A stretch of DNA of 64,000 bases, taken from assembly GCA_963921425.1 (NCBI GenBank), contig OY992832.1, positions 18,636,835 to 18,700,834 of the forward strand, in the 5' to 3' direction. Source of the DNA: Dryas octopetala. Taxonomy: Eukaryota > Streptophyta > Magnoliopsida > Rosales > Rosaceae. Position 1 is the stretch's first letter. Every line of letters starts with the position of its first letter. Of this stretch, positions 48,464 to 59,665 are shown one piece after another. Both the position numbers and the translations under genes were made by a program. The notes under the pieces are model-generated. The model did not search any database and was not told where the DNA came from. It was given only the letters and a program-made list of their open reading frames with translations.

Positions 48464-50489
48464 TTTTGTCTAATATGCTCATATACACCCTTTACATTGA
48501 TCTAGTAGTATTTTTCTTCAAGTAAAATAAAGAGATTTTAAATTCAAATCCCCTTTCTCTAGATAAAAAGAAGATTAAAGTTGAAAACTAATTACCATAT
48601 ATAGTTAATAATTTATTGTTCAATTTATATGTCACATGATCGAGGGAGGCATGACCCATCTTAGATGTACCCTCAACCACCCTCCTTTCCGAGATAAACC
48701 TGTCAATGTTGTATGCGTAGGAAACATTTATAATTTACTTACAAAAAGGAACAACATCCTTCCATTTCCCCACACTCTCAATCTCTTCTGGACCAAACCA
48801 TGTTGTCTTATCCCCATCCCTGCCCTACCAAATGCTTTGCTGCCTAGCTCGATGTCCTCCAAAAAACTTTGTTTTGTGTTTTTTATTTCTCTCTTAAGAT
48901 ATTTTTGGGTTCAGTTTTTTTCCAGCCATTAATGTGCAATTTCTCAGTAACTTTTATGGACCTGTTGTTTGTTTATATTCTAATTTCAAGTGCCTGGATT
49001 GTTGGAACTGAACCTCTGCTCTTAATTAAGTACCAATCCTTGTTGTAATATACATGAACATCTTCCCCACCCCACCTCAAGTTGACAATTATTTATTTAT
49101 AAATTTGATTGAGGAATTAATAGTACAAATACATTTGCACAGGATATATATGGATCCTTTTTTTATATGGTCCACGTACGCCCACCATTCTTTGCAACTA
49201 CTTAGTGTACTTTTAGTGGCCAATTATCAACATTTAATTAGTTAGAAGCATTAAGTGGCCAAAAAAAAAAAAAAAGTTAGAAGCATTAATTTCCATTTCG
49301 TAGGTTCCAGGTTTAAATAGTATGGACAAGATTTTAATTCCTAGTAATTTGGTAGTTTATGACTCCTTGTTGTGAGGCCACTGATGATCTTGTAATACGA
49401 TATTCAAGCTAAAAAGGGACATTAAATAATTATAAACCCTCTAACCACTCAAAAAATTTGCATATACCCCCACCCATATAGAAACTCTCTCAAAACATCA
49501 TAATACTTACAATTCCTTTTATACCCTCATACACATAATAAAGAGCCATTTATAAATAAGTCAATAAAAAGTTTCAATATTACAAATACTCGGTTTGTCG
49601 GCGTTTATGTTAGCATATAGATCCGAGATTTTGGGCGGAGATTGAATCAAAAAATAGGGATTTACCCTTGCAAATCGGGGAAGGAAGCAACGGCAAAAAA
49701 GAAAGGCAAAAAAGTAAATGAACGAAATCAATAAAAGGGTGAAACTGGAGTATTAAAAAATGGGTAAAACTGGAATATTAAACTTTGATGGGTAAAAAAA
49801 TGGGGGTCAAACTTTGATGGGTATTAGTTGACCAGAGGGTTTTGAGAGAGATTAAGTCCCTAATATGAGGTTTTGAACTAATTTCATTAAGGGTGGGGGT
49901 TTTGAATTAATCAAATTCAAAACAGGGGTTATGAATAATTTACTAAATTAATTAACCCCTTATTGTTGTATAACTCAAAATGTGATATTTGAATATAAAA
50001 AAGGTACTTTTATTGGATCTTTTCCATTTTTTTGTTTCATATTAAATCATATAGTACAAATAATGTGTGTGGCTTGAACTCGAGAACTTCACTAATCTAA
50101 AACTCTCTATTTTGATTCAGATGTCTCCCTCAAACTTCCATCTTCTTCAATGGAAATTCCAACAATTTACTTGGCCACAATTAGCTATCTTTATTTGTAA
50201 TGACCCACATATTACGTACTAAAACAATGAAATGATCATGTTTTCCTACCCACATAAAATTTTTATAAACTCCTATTCCATTATTTGTTTCTTAATTATT
50301 TATGCCTGAATAAGTGAATATGTATGTTACAAATTAATGAAAGGGGATATGTTATGGGGTGGTGAGGTAATTAAGGTTTGGGTAAGTATTGAATAATTTT
50401 TTTGGGTGTAGTTTTGTCTCTAAAAAGTTGGGATATATATTTCAAATAAAGATGCTTCTAGCCCTACCAACACCCGACCTCTTTCTTTA
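48464..50489. other. Intergenic, no gene seen
   Basis: No supported gene; the 98-codon ORF at 48636-48932 has no recognisable domain. A degraded fragment of the hairpin-repeat family may lie at about 49610-49690 (gagattttgggcggag, caaatcgggg). Confidence 0.5.
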
Positions 50490-50673
50490 GAGTGCTGCTA
50501 TTATTTGCACACTTTTTTTTTTCTTTTTGCACACATTTTTGTCTTACACATGCACCTACATTCTCTTTTAAAATTCAAAATTTCTCTTTTAACACACTCC
50601 TCCAATTACCCTAATACCCCCATTTTATTCAACACACCCCATCTACTCAAACAAAAAAAAAACACACACCCAG

Positions 50674-50713
<40 letters not shown>

Positions 50714-51239
50714 CTCCTCTCTCCCCGCAGCACCAGAAATTAAGAGTCCTTTGGTCACCCCCAATCCATCCTAACACATTTTTTGTATGTTTTAGACAAT
50801 TTGGAGTGTGGGTTTTTTAGAGTTTAAGATTTAATTTTCGAGTGGGGGATTATTAACGTCGCAAGTCGATCGACACTGCACTTCCGAAAATTTTCTCTTC
50901 ATTCGGCGATCACCAGCCAAACATGACTGAAAGTGTTCGTCACTGTATTTCTAAATGGTTTTCTTGATGTTCGGCACTGTACTTCCGAACTAGTTATAAG
51001 TTTTTTTTTTTTTTTTAGTTTTTGGCTCTTTGCTTGGGCGAGAGGAGGGGGAAGGAGAGAGAGAGAGAGAGAGAGGTGGGGTGGTGTGGCTCGGTTGGTG
51101 TGAGTAGAAGGGAGCGGTGGCTGGAATGTGCTATGGAGGAATTAGGTGCGGTGGCTGGAAGGTGCTGACTGCTGCACGCGGTGGTGCTGTAAGCATAAGA
51201 GGAGGAAGCCAAAGAGAAAGGGAGCTAGAGAGAGAGAGG

Positions 51240-51288
<49 letters not shown>

Positions 51289-51534
51289 GTCTCCGACAAG
51301 ACGGGCCTGGGCTGGGGTGGTCGCAGACAGAGACTGAAATGGGGATTGTTAATGTGCTGGGCAAGGCATATATGGTTAATTAATTGGGAGGGAAGGAAGA
51401 GAGAAGATAGAAGATGGGGTGTGTTGGGGAGGATTTGAAGGTTTTTTCACAATAGGATTAATTTGTAAAATCACTAATGAAGTGATGAAGGGTGTGCAAA
51501 AAGAAAAAAAAATGATGTGCAAATAGTAACACTC
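50490..51534. mobile_element. 1,045-bp non-autonomous TIR element with perfect 8-bp duplication
   Basis: Identical TTTCTTTA at 50482-50489 and 51535-51542. Terminal inverted repeats of about 60 bp: GAGTGCTGCTATTATTTGCA on the left against GAGTGTTACTATTTGCACAT on the right, both reaching a poly-T/ctttttgcacac block. Inside are CT tracts (about 50678-50720) mirrored by GA tracts (51057-51076 and 51215-51285) and a few ttcggc/ccgaa motifs (50870-50990) like those of the composite element at 25 kb. ORFs here are low-complexity. An 8-bp duplication suggests hAT; the GAGTG end would also suit a Mutator-like element. Confidence 0.82.
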
Positions 51535-51542
51535 TTTCTTTA

Positions 51543-52452
51543 TTACCTTGTTTTCTCCATGCATGCACTGCAGCTTCTCTCATCCCCATCACTTTTTGGA
51601 TCTTTCAAACAAGATTTTTTTTTTTAGCCAAGATCTTTCAAACAAGTTAAACAAGTCATTATGGGAAAATCTCTTCTAAGAATTGTGTGCATTCTCTTAC
51701 CCCTTGTTGGATGACATGTAATTACATACAATTGTCCGATTAACGCGAAATGTAAATGAGCGTTTGAAGGTTCCGTACTTCAGTCACATCCCGAAATATT
51801 TCAGCATTTATATCCCGCAATATTAGAGAAAACCTCCACAAATATGTGCTTTCATGGACCATGAAAGAGTGCATATATCTTCTTATGCTTATAAGAGCTG
51901 CAAATGATTTTGTTTTTTTTTTTTTTTTACAGTAGGAACCATTTTATTTCACACTCAGGATACTTTATACAGTTGACACACTTAAATTGTTTCCTTTTAA
52001 TATATACCTACATGTTTTGTACAGAATTCTTTTTCTTCTTAAAATGAATGTTGTATGCAACTTCTATAATATATATTCCAAGAGATATTTTTTTTTTATA
52101 GTAAAAGTACTGTTTTTTGCTTCTTTCCATGGTCAACAATGACATCCATATATACATGGTCCCGACCATGAGCCATAGCCACATTTTCCCTGGTACGTAG
52201 ACTGTAGACCTAGCGATCAAGCATTGCATTTGGTCCAACGAGGGAAGCTAGGGATGTGCTCATGTGCATGCATGTGCATATGGTGCCTGTCAAGTGTCAA
52301 TTCATTGTGAAGTATGAACCAATGACCCGTGAGTCCGTGACCAAATTGGCTTTTCCAAATCTGGAAATATATAACAAGTCTGACTGAGCTCAAACATATA
52401 TATATATATATACACGAATCCCTTATTGGAAGGTATACATACATATATATAT
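51543..52452. other. Intergenic, no gene seen
   Basis: AT-rich with poly-T runs. No ORF with a domain. Confidence 0.5.
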
Positions 52453-52850
52453 AGGCTATTCTATTGAGGTATATATCAACTTATTTATGTTGAGGTATGA
52501 CTTTATTGGGGCCCATATGAATCGTTTTGTGTCGATCCGAACCGTTCATTTTTTACATCTTCATTAATATATCATCTTTGCAAAAAATTAGCCAAATCGA
52601 AAATCATTTGCATATCTAACTTTAATCAAACAAATGGACGGTTTCATCAAAAATATTTGGTTCGTCCATTTATTTGATCAAAATTAGATAGGTAAATGAT
52701 TTCCGATTTGGCTAATTTTTTGCAAAGATAATCTATTAATAGAGATGTAAAAATTGAACGGTTTGGATCGACACAAAACAACTCGTGTGGGCCCTAATAG
52801 GGTATATCTCAACATAAATAAGTTGAGATATACCTCAATAGAATGAGCCT
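52453..52850. mobile_element. Palindromic MITE, shared-arm family (copy A)
   Basis: Near-perfect foldback of about 398 bp. Left AGGCTATTCTATTGAGGTAT, right (reverse complement) AGGCTCATTCTATTGAGGTA, continuing CAACTTATTTATGTTGAG. Arms pair through gcaaaaaattagccaaatcg (mirrored) to a centre near 52650. Both flanks are (TA)n, fitting insertion into a TA repeat. Confidence 0.88.
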
Positions 52851-52863
52851 CTATATATATGAG

Positions 52864-53251
52864 GAATGCTCTAAAGCTAACCAGTTAGCAAGGTAATACG
52901 AACCTAACCATGCTTTTGGGCCTATCACATAACTAATTTCATAATCCGAACCATCAATAATTTAGGTCCTACTTCAAAGATCATCATTACAAAAAATTAA
53001 CTAAATCGAAAATTATATAGTCATCTAATTAAGATCAAATAAATAGACGACAAGTATTTTTGGTAAAAGCATATAAATAGTTGTTATTATAATCAAATAA
53101 CTTCCAATTTTAGAAATTTTTTTACAGGGATAATCTTTGAAGTATGGCCTAAAAAATAGACGGTTCGGATTTTGATATTACATTATGCAATGGGCCCAAC
53201 ATGATAATTAGCTTTGTATTAACTTACTAAACAGTTAATTTTAGAGCATTC
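52864..53251. mobile_element. Palindromic MITE, shared-arm family (copy B)
   Basis: Ends GAATGCTCTAAAGCTAACCA and (reverse complement) GAATGCTCTAAAATTAACTG, continuing TTAG-AAG-TAATAC. The arm contains caaagatcatcattac and aaaaaattaactaaatcg. It lies 13 bp from copy A and its outer flank is again (TA)n. Confidence 0.85.
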
Positions 53252-55006
53252 TTATATATATATATATATATATTTGAGTTTACAATGAATAGTTTACAAT
53301 GATAAATGTTTTGTGGAGCTATTGCGAGCTAGTTTATTAAATTTGAGTACATTATTATATTTTCATTAAATTTGTTCAACAAATAATGTGGTAACTCTTT
53401 TTCTATTAGAATTTATGGCAGTACGTATGGTTTAAACAAATTAAAAGAAGTATGAGTTAAAGCATTAAGTCTATAGGCTGGCAAATGAGAGAGCTACAGG
53501 CAATATATATAAAAGGAATAGTCAATTATGGTTTGCTAGCTTTTCATATATAATTCTATCGATCTGTTTGGTGGTAGCAGGAAGATGGTTTCACTTTCAC
53601 TTTCTTTTGCCCTTCATTAAGAATACAAATATAGAGAAAGTTGCAAGTGAGAATGTCATTATTTTTAGAAAAATAAGAGTTTTTTTCTTTTTTAGATTAC
53701 CCGACAATGTAATTTAATAATTTGAAGTGGAAAATTTTAGGTGCGTTGTTAAAGATCATTGTTATAAAATATCAATCTAATTGGTAACTATTTGATTATC
53801 AAAATAATACAGATAAATATAGTTCATTAGATAAAATTTAAATATCAATGATGATGATTGTAAACTGGCTAAATTATTTTTTACATGAATAATATTTGAA
53901 GAATGTTCTAAAATATGGATATATAATTCTGATCATTGAATTGTAGACCCAATGATATCTTTATTTTTCTGAAATAAGGACATTCTTATTTAAAGTTTTC
54001 TCATGGATGTATATCCTTGTTTGCTGGTCATATTATTTGAGACCAAAATATGATTTGACGCCCACTTTAAAATGGTGGGATTCCTACTCAGACAAAATTG
54101 ATCCAATTCTTTCATTCCCACTAGCTAGTCACTCCCATGCTAGCTACCTAGCTAGCTACCTAATTAATGATGAATTACATATGATAAAGCCTTTATTATA
54201 AGAAAGGTCTTAGATTATGGCCATTTTCTAATTCCACTTGCAAAATCTATTAACACATGATCACGTTTTGTCCCTACTCTTTGGAACATCTTCTTCATCT
54301 TCATGCTTTCCCCAATTTCCATCAACTAATTCACGTTACGTTATCTTCAATTTTTTTGGATTGCTTCATATACATATATATATATATATGCCTTGTAAAC
54401 TTAAATATGAGCATGCAATTCTTTACAAGGTGTTTCACTAATTACAAAAAACATGCATTATGCATGCCTTAAAAGTTTAGGTTTCCATCTATATACGTAT
54501 GCTGGTGTAACTTAATTCAATTTAGGATATTTGGAGTTGCAAGGTATTGAGTGAGAACCTATGTATAGAGGTGGCTCAGTGATAATGAAAGTGTAAATAT
54601 GGTATAATTAAGTTGTAAATTCAGACGTTTTAATCTCCAACACTCACGAATACAAAGATATATATAAATATAATTACTTCATAGGTGTGGCTTTTAGATG
54701 ATTGTACATATTTGAAATTTATCTTAAGTAATTAAAAGTAAGGATTCTTTGTTGATCTGAACATATTGTGCTTATATTCAAATTTATGTGGTTTTAAGTT
54801 CCATTTAATCGTCATTAATTTTAATATACATAAACTCTAAATATTAAATACTTTATGAATATGAAACGTGTAATTGTGTGGGTTTCTTTCATTATTAAGA
54901 AAAGAAAAGATACATAAGCCCTTAAGATTAGCCAAGCTAGTGATGAGGGTGGGTAGAATAATTGTTAAAATTGAAATAGATTAAAATTTGATTCCCTCCA
55001 ATATAA
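53252..55006. other. Intergenic; a degraded relative of the shared-arm MITEs near 53700-53960
   Basis: The 53.7-53.96 kb part has atcattgttataaaatatca and tggctaaattattttttaca in inverted arrangement, like the MITE arms, but ends are lost. No host gene seen. Confidence 0.4.
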
Positions 55007-55422
55007 ATTTTAGGCTTTATTACACTCTACCCACCTGAACTTTGGAGTCGATATCACTTTACCATCTAAAAAAATAATTGTCAATTTACTATTTGAATTA
55101 AAAATTTGTTGCAATGTACCACTTCTGGCTCATTTTGTCTAAACTTTTGTTGAAAAAAAATGTGTTTTGGTCTTTTCAAGATAGTTTCTATTGTGTCAAA
55201 GCGGGTTAAATGTAAAAAAATTATGTTTATTCTAACAATAGGAACTTAAAAAAGATCAAAACACCTTTATTTTTAACAAAAGTTTAGACAAAATGAGTCA
55301 GAGGTGGTATATTGCAACAAATTTTTAATTCAAATAGTAAACTGACACAATTTTTTTTTTAGATAGTGAAGTGAGATCGACCCTAAAATGTAGGTGGATA
55401 AAATATAAAAAAGCCTAAATTT
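55007..55422. mobile_element. Foldback element (~175-bp arms)
   Basis: Left AAATTTTAGGCTTTATTACA and right (reverse complement) AAAATTTAGGCTTTTTTATA; arms match closely through tttactatttgaattaaaaa, ttgttgcaatgtaccac and cattttgtctaaacttttgt. Centre near 55210. Non-coding. Target duplication not resolved. Confidence 0.85.
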
Positions 55423-56222
55423 TAAAAAGAATAAGAAAAAATAGATACTTGGAGTGCGAATCAAGGCTTGCATATTGGCATCCATTATTGTGAAATGAAG
55501 GTACAATATATATATATATATATGCTTGTCCGGGACGTACCTTTTTGGATAAGGAAGACATATCATGTATCTCTTTCAGCACTTTATACATGAAGAATTA
55601 TGCCAATCTGTGCTTTACATTTGTTCATTTTGAACAAACCATGTCTGCCAGGACCACCTTTTCTAGAAATGGGATCTCTTAACCGAAAAACATTGAATAA
55701 ATGAGAGTGAAACTAAAAAATATTAAGCCTACAAAAATACCTTCAATTTGCACTTTTTGAGTTTTTAATTTTTTATACATGTTTGATTATGAATGTGCAT
55801 GATTTTAAAGAATTTTAAAAAGCTCAAATGCACAATGCCTCTCAATCTCAAAATGGGATATTCCAATGTTCAAAGACAAACCGCCTAGAATACTCTATTG
55901 ATGTGTATGGATGAAGGAGAGTCACTAGTTTCATTAAAATTTTCGCAAAGGATCTCCCCTCCATTCATTCTTTCTTTGCACCGCCATTCAAAAGCATAAG
56001 AATCTTCTTTGCTTTCTTGACTATCTAATTCTATCCATCATTTTTATGGGTTCAGATTATCATTAATTTTTCAAGTCTTATCAAAGTTGTTTTCGAATGT
56101 TATTATATAAAAGTACTTTTGACTATCTTTAACTTATTATAAAAGTTTTTTTTAACCCTCCAAAAACATTATCAAACATGACTTTAGGGAATCACTAGAA
56201 ACGTTGGCAAGTGAATATGCAA

Positions 56223-56258
<36 letters not shown>

Positions 56259-56971
56259 TAATGGATGGATTGTAGCTCCCTACGTGTATAAATTCTTCTT
56301 CACTCTTGGAAATTAATTAACTGGGTGTTATATATGTATGGTTAATGTCTGTGGATGAATATTGGTTTAATTGAAATATTATATGAATTAGTAAGTTTCA
56401 CATATATCGAATCGAAGACAAGCAAAAGTACATAAAAAAAGGGTTTAGGGAAGCTTAAATGTGACTGTACCACTCAGTTGTTAATTCAGAAAGGGTCACT
56501 AGGTAAAGTTGTTAATTCATAAAGGGTCACTAGGTAAACATGTATATGATGTAGACTCTCCAAGATGTCATTTTGTTGTGCTAACTGCTAAAGTCGGTTG
56601 ATGCCTCCGGTCGCACACTTTCACAGCCCAAACCTCACACACCACATGTATTCAGACATCGATCTCTAATTTAGCTAATAGATACTCGTAGTATCCACAC
56701 GGGTATAATATTTTAGAGGTTCTTGAATTCCAACTCAATAGTGTAGTTGACTTTAGATTTAAACCCATCCTTTTTTTTTCTTTTGATTTAGGTACATTTC
56801 TTATTTTTGCATACCTATTTGCCCTTAAGGTAAATAATAAAAATAAATTGAAGATTTATAATTTGAGGCATTTATTCCTAATTTTTAATTTTGAATGTTT
56901 TATTGCCGAAAATTATATGACACCTGCATTAAAACAACAAATAAAAAAATGTATACTTTTATTTATGAGGT
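55423..56971. other. Intergenic, no gene seen
   Basis: Contains a (TA)n microsatellite at about 56223-56256 and a small direct duplication (ttgttaattca-aaagggtcactaggtaaa at about 56479 and 56510). No supported ORF. Confidence 0.5.
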
Positions 56972-57124
56972 GCACTTTAAAGCTAATTGGTTAGTAAGTT
57001 AATACAAAATTATACAACTACTCTTTTGGGCCCATCACATGACTAATTTCATAATTCGAACCGTCTAATTTCTAGGCCCCACTTCAAAGATAATCATTGC
57101 AAAAAATCATCCAAATAGAAAATC

Positions 57125-57528
57125 GTTTGGCAATGCTTTTAGAACTGCAAAAAGCGTTTTCAGATTAGTAAAAGCGTTTTTATCAATAATGCTAGTTGTC
57201 CCACATTTTTTTTCCCACATTTGTATCCCACATGATGTGTCATTACTTTACTGGAAGGGTATTTTCTTTTTCTTTTTTAGATTTTATTTTTTAATTTTTA
57301 ATGTCCAATGTATGAATGTCATGTAAGATGGTATGAAATTGTGGTATAAAAATGTGGTAAGTATAGCATTACTGGTTTTTTATAGAACTTGACATAAATA
57401 AATAAAAATGTTTATGAGTATAAAAGCGCTTTTAAGGAGTTTTTTTAGAAACACCTATCATTTAGAATTTTTATAAAAATTTGTATGTGTTTTTGAGCAA
57501 AAGCACTTCCTAAGAAGCGGTGCCAAAC
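57125..57528. mobile_element. MITE inserted in copy G (middle level)
   Basis: Left GTTTGGCAATGCTTTTAGAA, right (reverse complement) GTTTGGCACCGCTTCTTAGG; inner continuation with aaaagcg/aaaagcgct motifs. It is in turn split by the element at 57184-57373. Both flanks show aatc, but a full-length duplication could not be settled. Confidence 0.75.
57184..57373. mobile_element. Small MITE inserted in the middle-level MITE (inner level)
   Basis: Left AATAATGCTAGTTGTCCCAC, right (reverse complement) AGTAATGCTATACTTACCAC, both continuing ATTTTT. About 190 bp, non-coding. Confidence 0.75.
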
Positions 57529-58041
57529 AATCATCTAACTGTGATCAAATAAATAGACGAACATTGTTTTCGATAAAAGCATATAGTTGTTATTATAACT
57601 AAATGGCTAAATGACTTATAATTTTTGAGATTTACAAAGATGATATTTGAAGTGCGGGCTAAAAAATGAACTGTTCAGATTATAAAATTATATCGTGTGG
57701 TGGGGGCCCAAAAAAAGAATTAGCTTCGTATTAATTTGTTAAGCATTTTTGTTTATTTACCTTACACAAAGGAGCTTCGTGGTTCACCAAGAACACTCGA
57801 GAATACGTCAGACTTTCAGAATCATAATTGCAAAACTGTAATACAGCTAAATTGATCAACGTTCAATATAAGAAATTAATTACTATTTGCCTAATATACG
57901 AAATTATTAAAAAGGGAAGGTAATCGTTATAAAAATCATAATGAAATTTAATGGTTGCTTAATATAAGGAATTAATTGACACACCATTAAAACTTGTTAT
58001 TTGTCAACTAATTAAGGAGAAAATGGGCATTTTAAATAAAA

Positions 58042-58209
58042 AAAATAGAAAATCATACAACGTGTCATGACTATAACAAAAGAAGTAGAGTATGGGTTTA
58101 ATCCAAGGACAAGGATCCCCTACCCAAAATAGAAAATCATACAACGTGTCATGACTATAACAAAAGAAGTAGAGTATGGGTTTAATCGAAAAAGAAGGGA
58201 GAGAAAGAT
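58042..58209. repeat. 84-bp tandem duplication
   Basis: aaaatagaaaatcatacaac, gtgtcatgactataacaaaa and gaagtagagtatgggtttaa occur twice, starting at about 58042 and 58126, practically identical. Confidence 0.88.
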
Positions 58210-58287
58210 GAGTTCAATGGCTAAGATTTTAGCCTTGTACCAAGCATGGTAGAGAAAATGGGTAGGGGATCTTTGTCCTTAATCCAA
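58100..58287. repeat. Inverted repeat with ~28-bp arms, possible small MITE
   Basis: Left TTTAATCCAAGGACAAGGAT then CCCCTACCC; right GGGTAGGGGATCTTTGTCCT then TAATCCAAAG. The arms enclose about 130 bp that includes the second copy of the tandem duplication. Confidence 0.6.
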
Positions 58288-58364
58288 AGTCAAGTTGAGT
58301 ATTTGAGTTTTTATATATCCAATTAATACTAAAAGGCGTCTCAACCGAATATGCGTATAATTAG

Positions 58365-58789
58365 AGTTATTTACACTTACATCCTATGAGATTTATCGTT
58401 TTTTCATATATATCATTTGGGGTTTCAAAAATTACACATACATTCCTTGAGGTTTCAAAACTGTTGTATATAACCTCTTGCAAGAGAAAACAATAAATAA
58501 ATAAAGAAGAAAATATTTGTATTGAAGTTGGACCTTACACCTTGAGTAATCTTATTAAGCCATTATACCCCTTAGCATGTTTTTTGCCTTACACCTTAAG
58601 TAATCTTATTAAGCCATTACACTCCTTAGCATGTCTTTTTGCATACTTTTTCATCATTTTTCGTCTCACTGTATGGGGTTATATGCAATAATTTTAAAAC
58701 CTCAGAAGGTGTATGTGTAATTTTTGAAACTGCAGATGATGTTATATAAAAAGCTGATAAACTTAAGGGGTATAAGTGTAAATAACGCA
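58365..58789. mobile_element. Foldback MITE with near-perfect 9-bp duplication
   Basis: Flanks TATAATTAG (58356-58364) and TATAATTAA (58790-58798). Arms of about 115 bp: gttatttacacttacatcct through ggggtttcaaaaattacaca to tatataacctc, mirrored on the right. 425 bp, non-coding; size and duplication fit a Mutator-like MITE. Confidence 0.82.
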
Positions 58790-58798
58790 TATAATTAA

Positions 58799-59585
58799 TG
58801 TTGTTTCCTCATTTTTATACTAATGAAAGACTATCCGATGTGAGATTATATCCATTGTGCAGATATATATGCCCGCAAAATTCAGTTTTTAAAACAAATG
58901 TATTGAAAACTTAATTGTAGTATATATACAAACAGAAATTCCTGTATGTAATTACAGGTTAGTAAATTAAGTTGATTAATAACAATAAAAGTGAATTTAA
59001 TAAAGAAGAGCAAATTAGAAATATTGCTGAAATTTAACAACATAAATATAGAGTGTTAGTACTGTACTGTACCATCATGGCCATGGAGGTTCAGTGGCTG
59101 TCAACTTTTGAGAACAAAGTTGTTCCAATCTGCCCCAAAAGTGACCATGCACCGACTTCTCATTTGTCCACAGCGAAGACACACACACACACATAATTTT
59201 TCTTTTTCCTTGGCTGGTCAAACATCACAGGAACCTTCAGAGCCACCAATGTTCAAGTAAAGCAAAATACAAATGGAGAAGCAAAGCTGTATACGTAATT
59301 TCATACCAGTGGATTATTAATCATCTCCATGTGAATGTGATGTGATCAGCCTCTCACATATATGCATGAGCATGTGGGTTTGCTTGTTTTGTTCACAACT
59401 TGTTTGGCAAATGGTATATTCATATGGAATCACGTACTGATGAATCTTTTTTTATTGTTTATCAATCAAGAAAGGGAAAGTAACAACAACAGTACTCTCA
59501 TTGTAAGTGAAAAAATAAATAAACGAAAGTGAAAATTATTAGTTTGATATGCATTGTTGGCTCATTCGTTTTTGGGTCACAGTGA
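58799..59585. other. Intergenic, no gene seen
   Basis: No ORF with a domain. A short (AC)n run lies at about 59178-59194. Confidence 0.5.
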
Positions 59586-59665
59586 TTGTCTAACGTGGTA
59601 TTATAGCCTTATTTGCAAGAGGTTCTAGGTTTGAATCCTCCATATCCTCAATTTTGTATGTCAGT
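59586..59665 (+). mobile_element. SINE-like fragment with B-box motif
   Basis: gtggtattatagccttattt, gcaagaggttctaggtttga and atcctcc resemble the internal promoter half of a tRNA-derived plant SINE (B box ggtttgaatcc). No defined ends; the lack of a cloverleaf rules out a tRNA gene. Confidence 0.4.

Larger units (their letters stand above)
56972..57748. mobile_element. Palindromic MITE, shared-arm family (copy G), carrying nested inserts
   Basis: Outer left part tgcactttaaagctaattgg then ttagtaagttaatacaaaat, right part gaattagcttcgtattaatt then tgttaagcattt, as in copy B. The left arm breaks at about 57125 and resumes at about 57528, where caatcatctaactgtgatca continues the sequence that copy B has uninterrupted (agtcatctaattaagatcaa). 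About 403 bp of inserted sequence splits it. Confidence 0.82.

Noticed and set aside
48636-48932. 98-codon ORF in a gene-free stretch
   Set aside because: No recognisable domain, no splice context and composition like the surrounding intergenic DNA.
59586-59665. tRNA gene suggested by a B-box-like motif
   Set aside because: No acceptor stem or cloverleaf can be formed; a SINE fragment explains it better.
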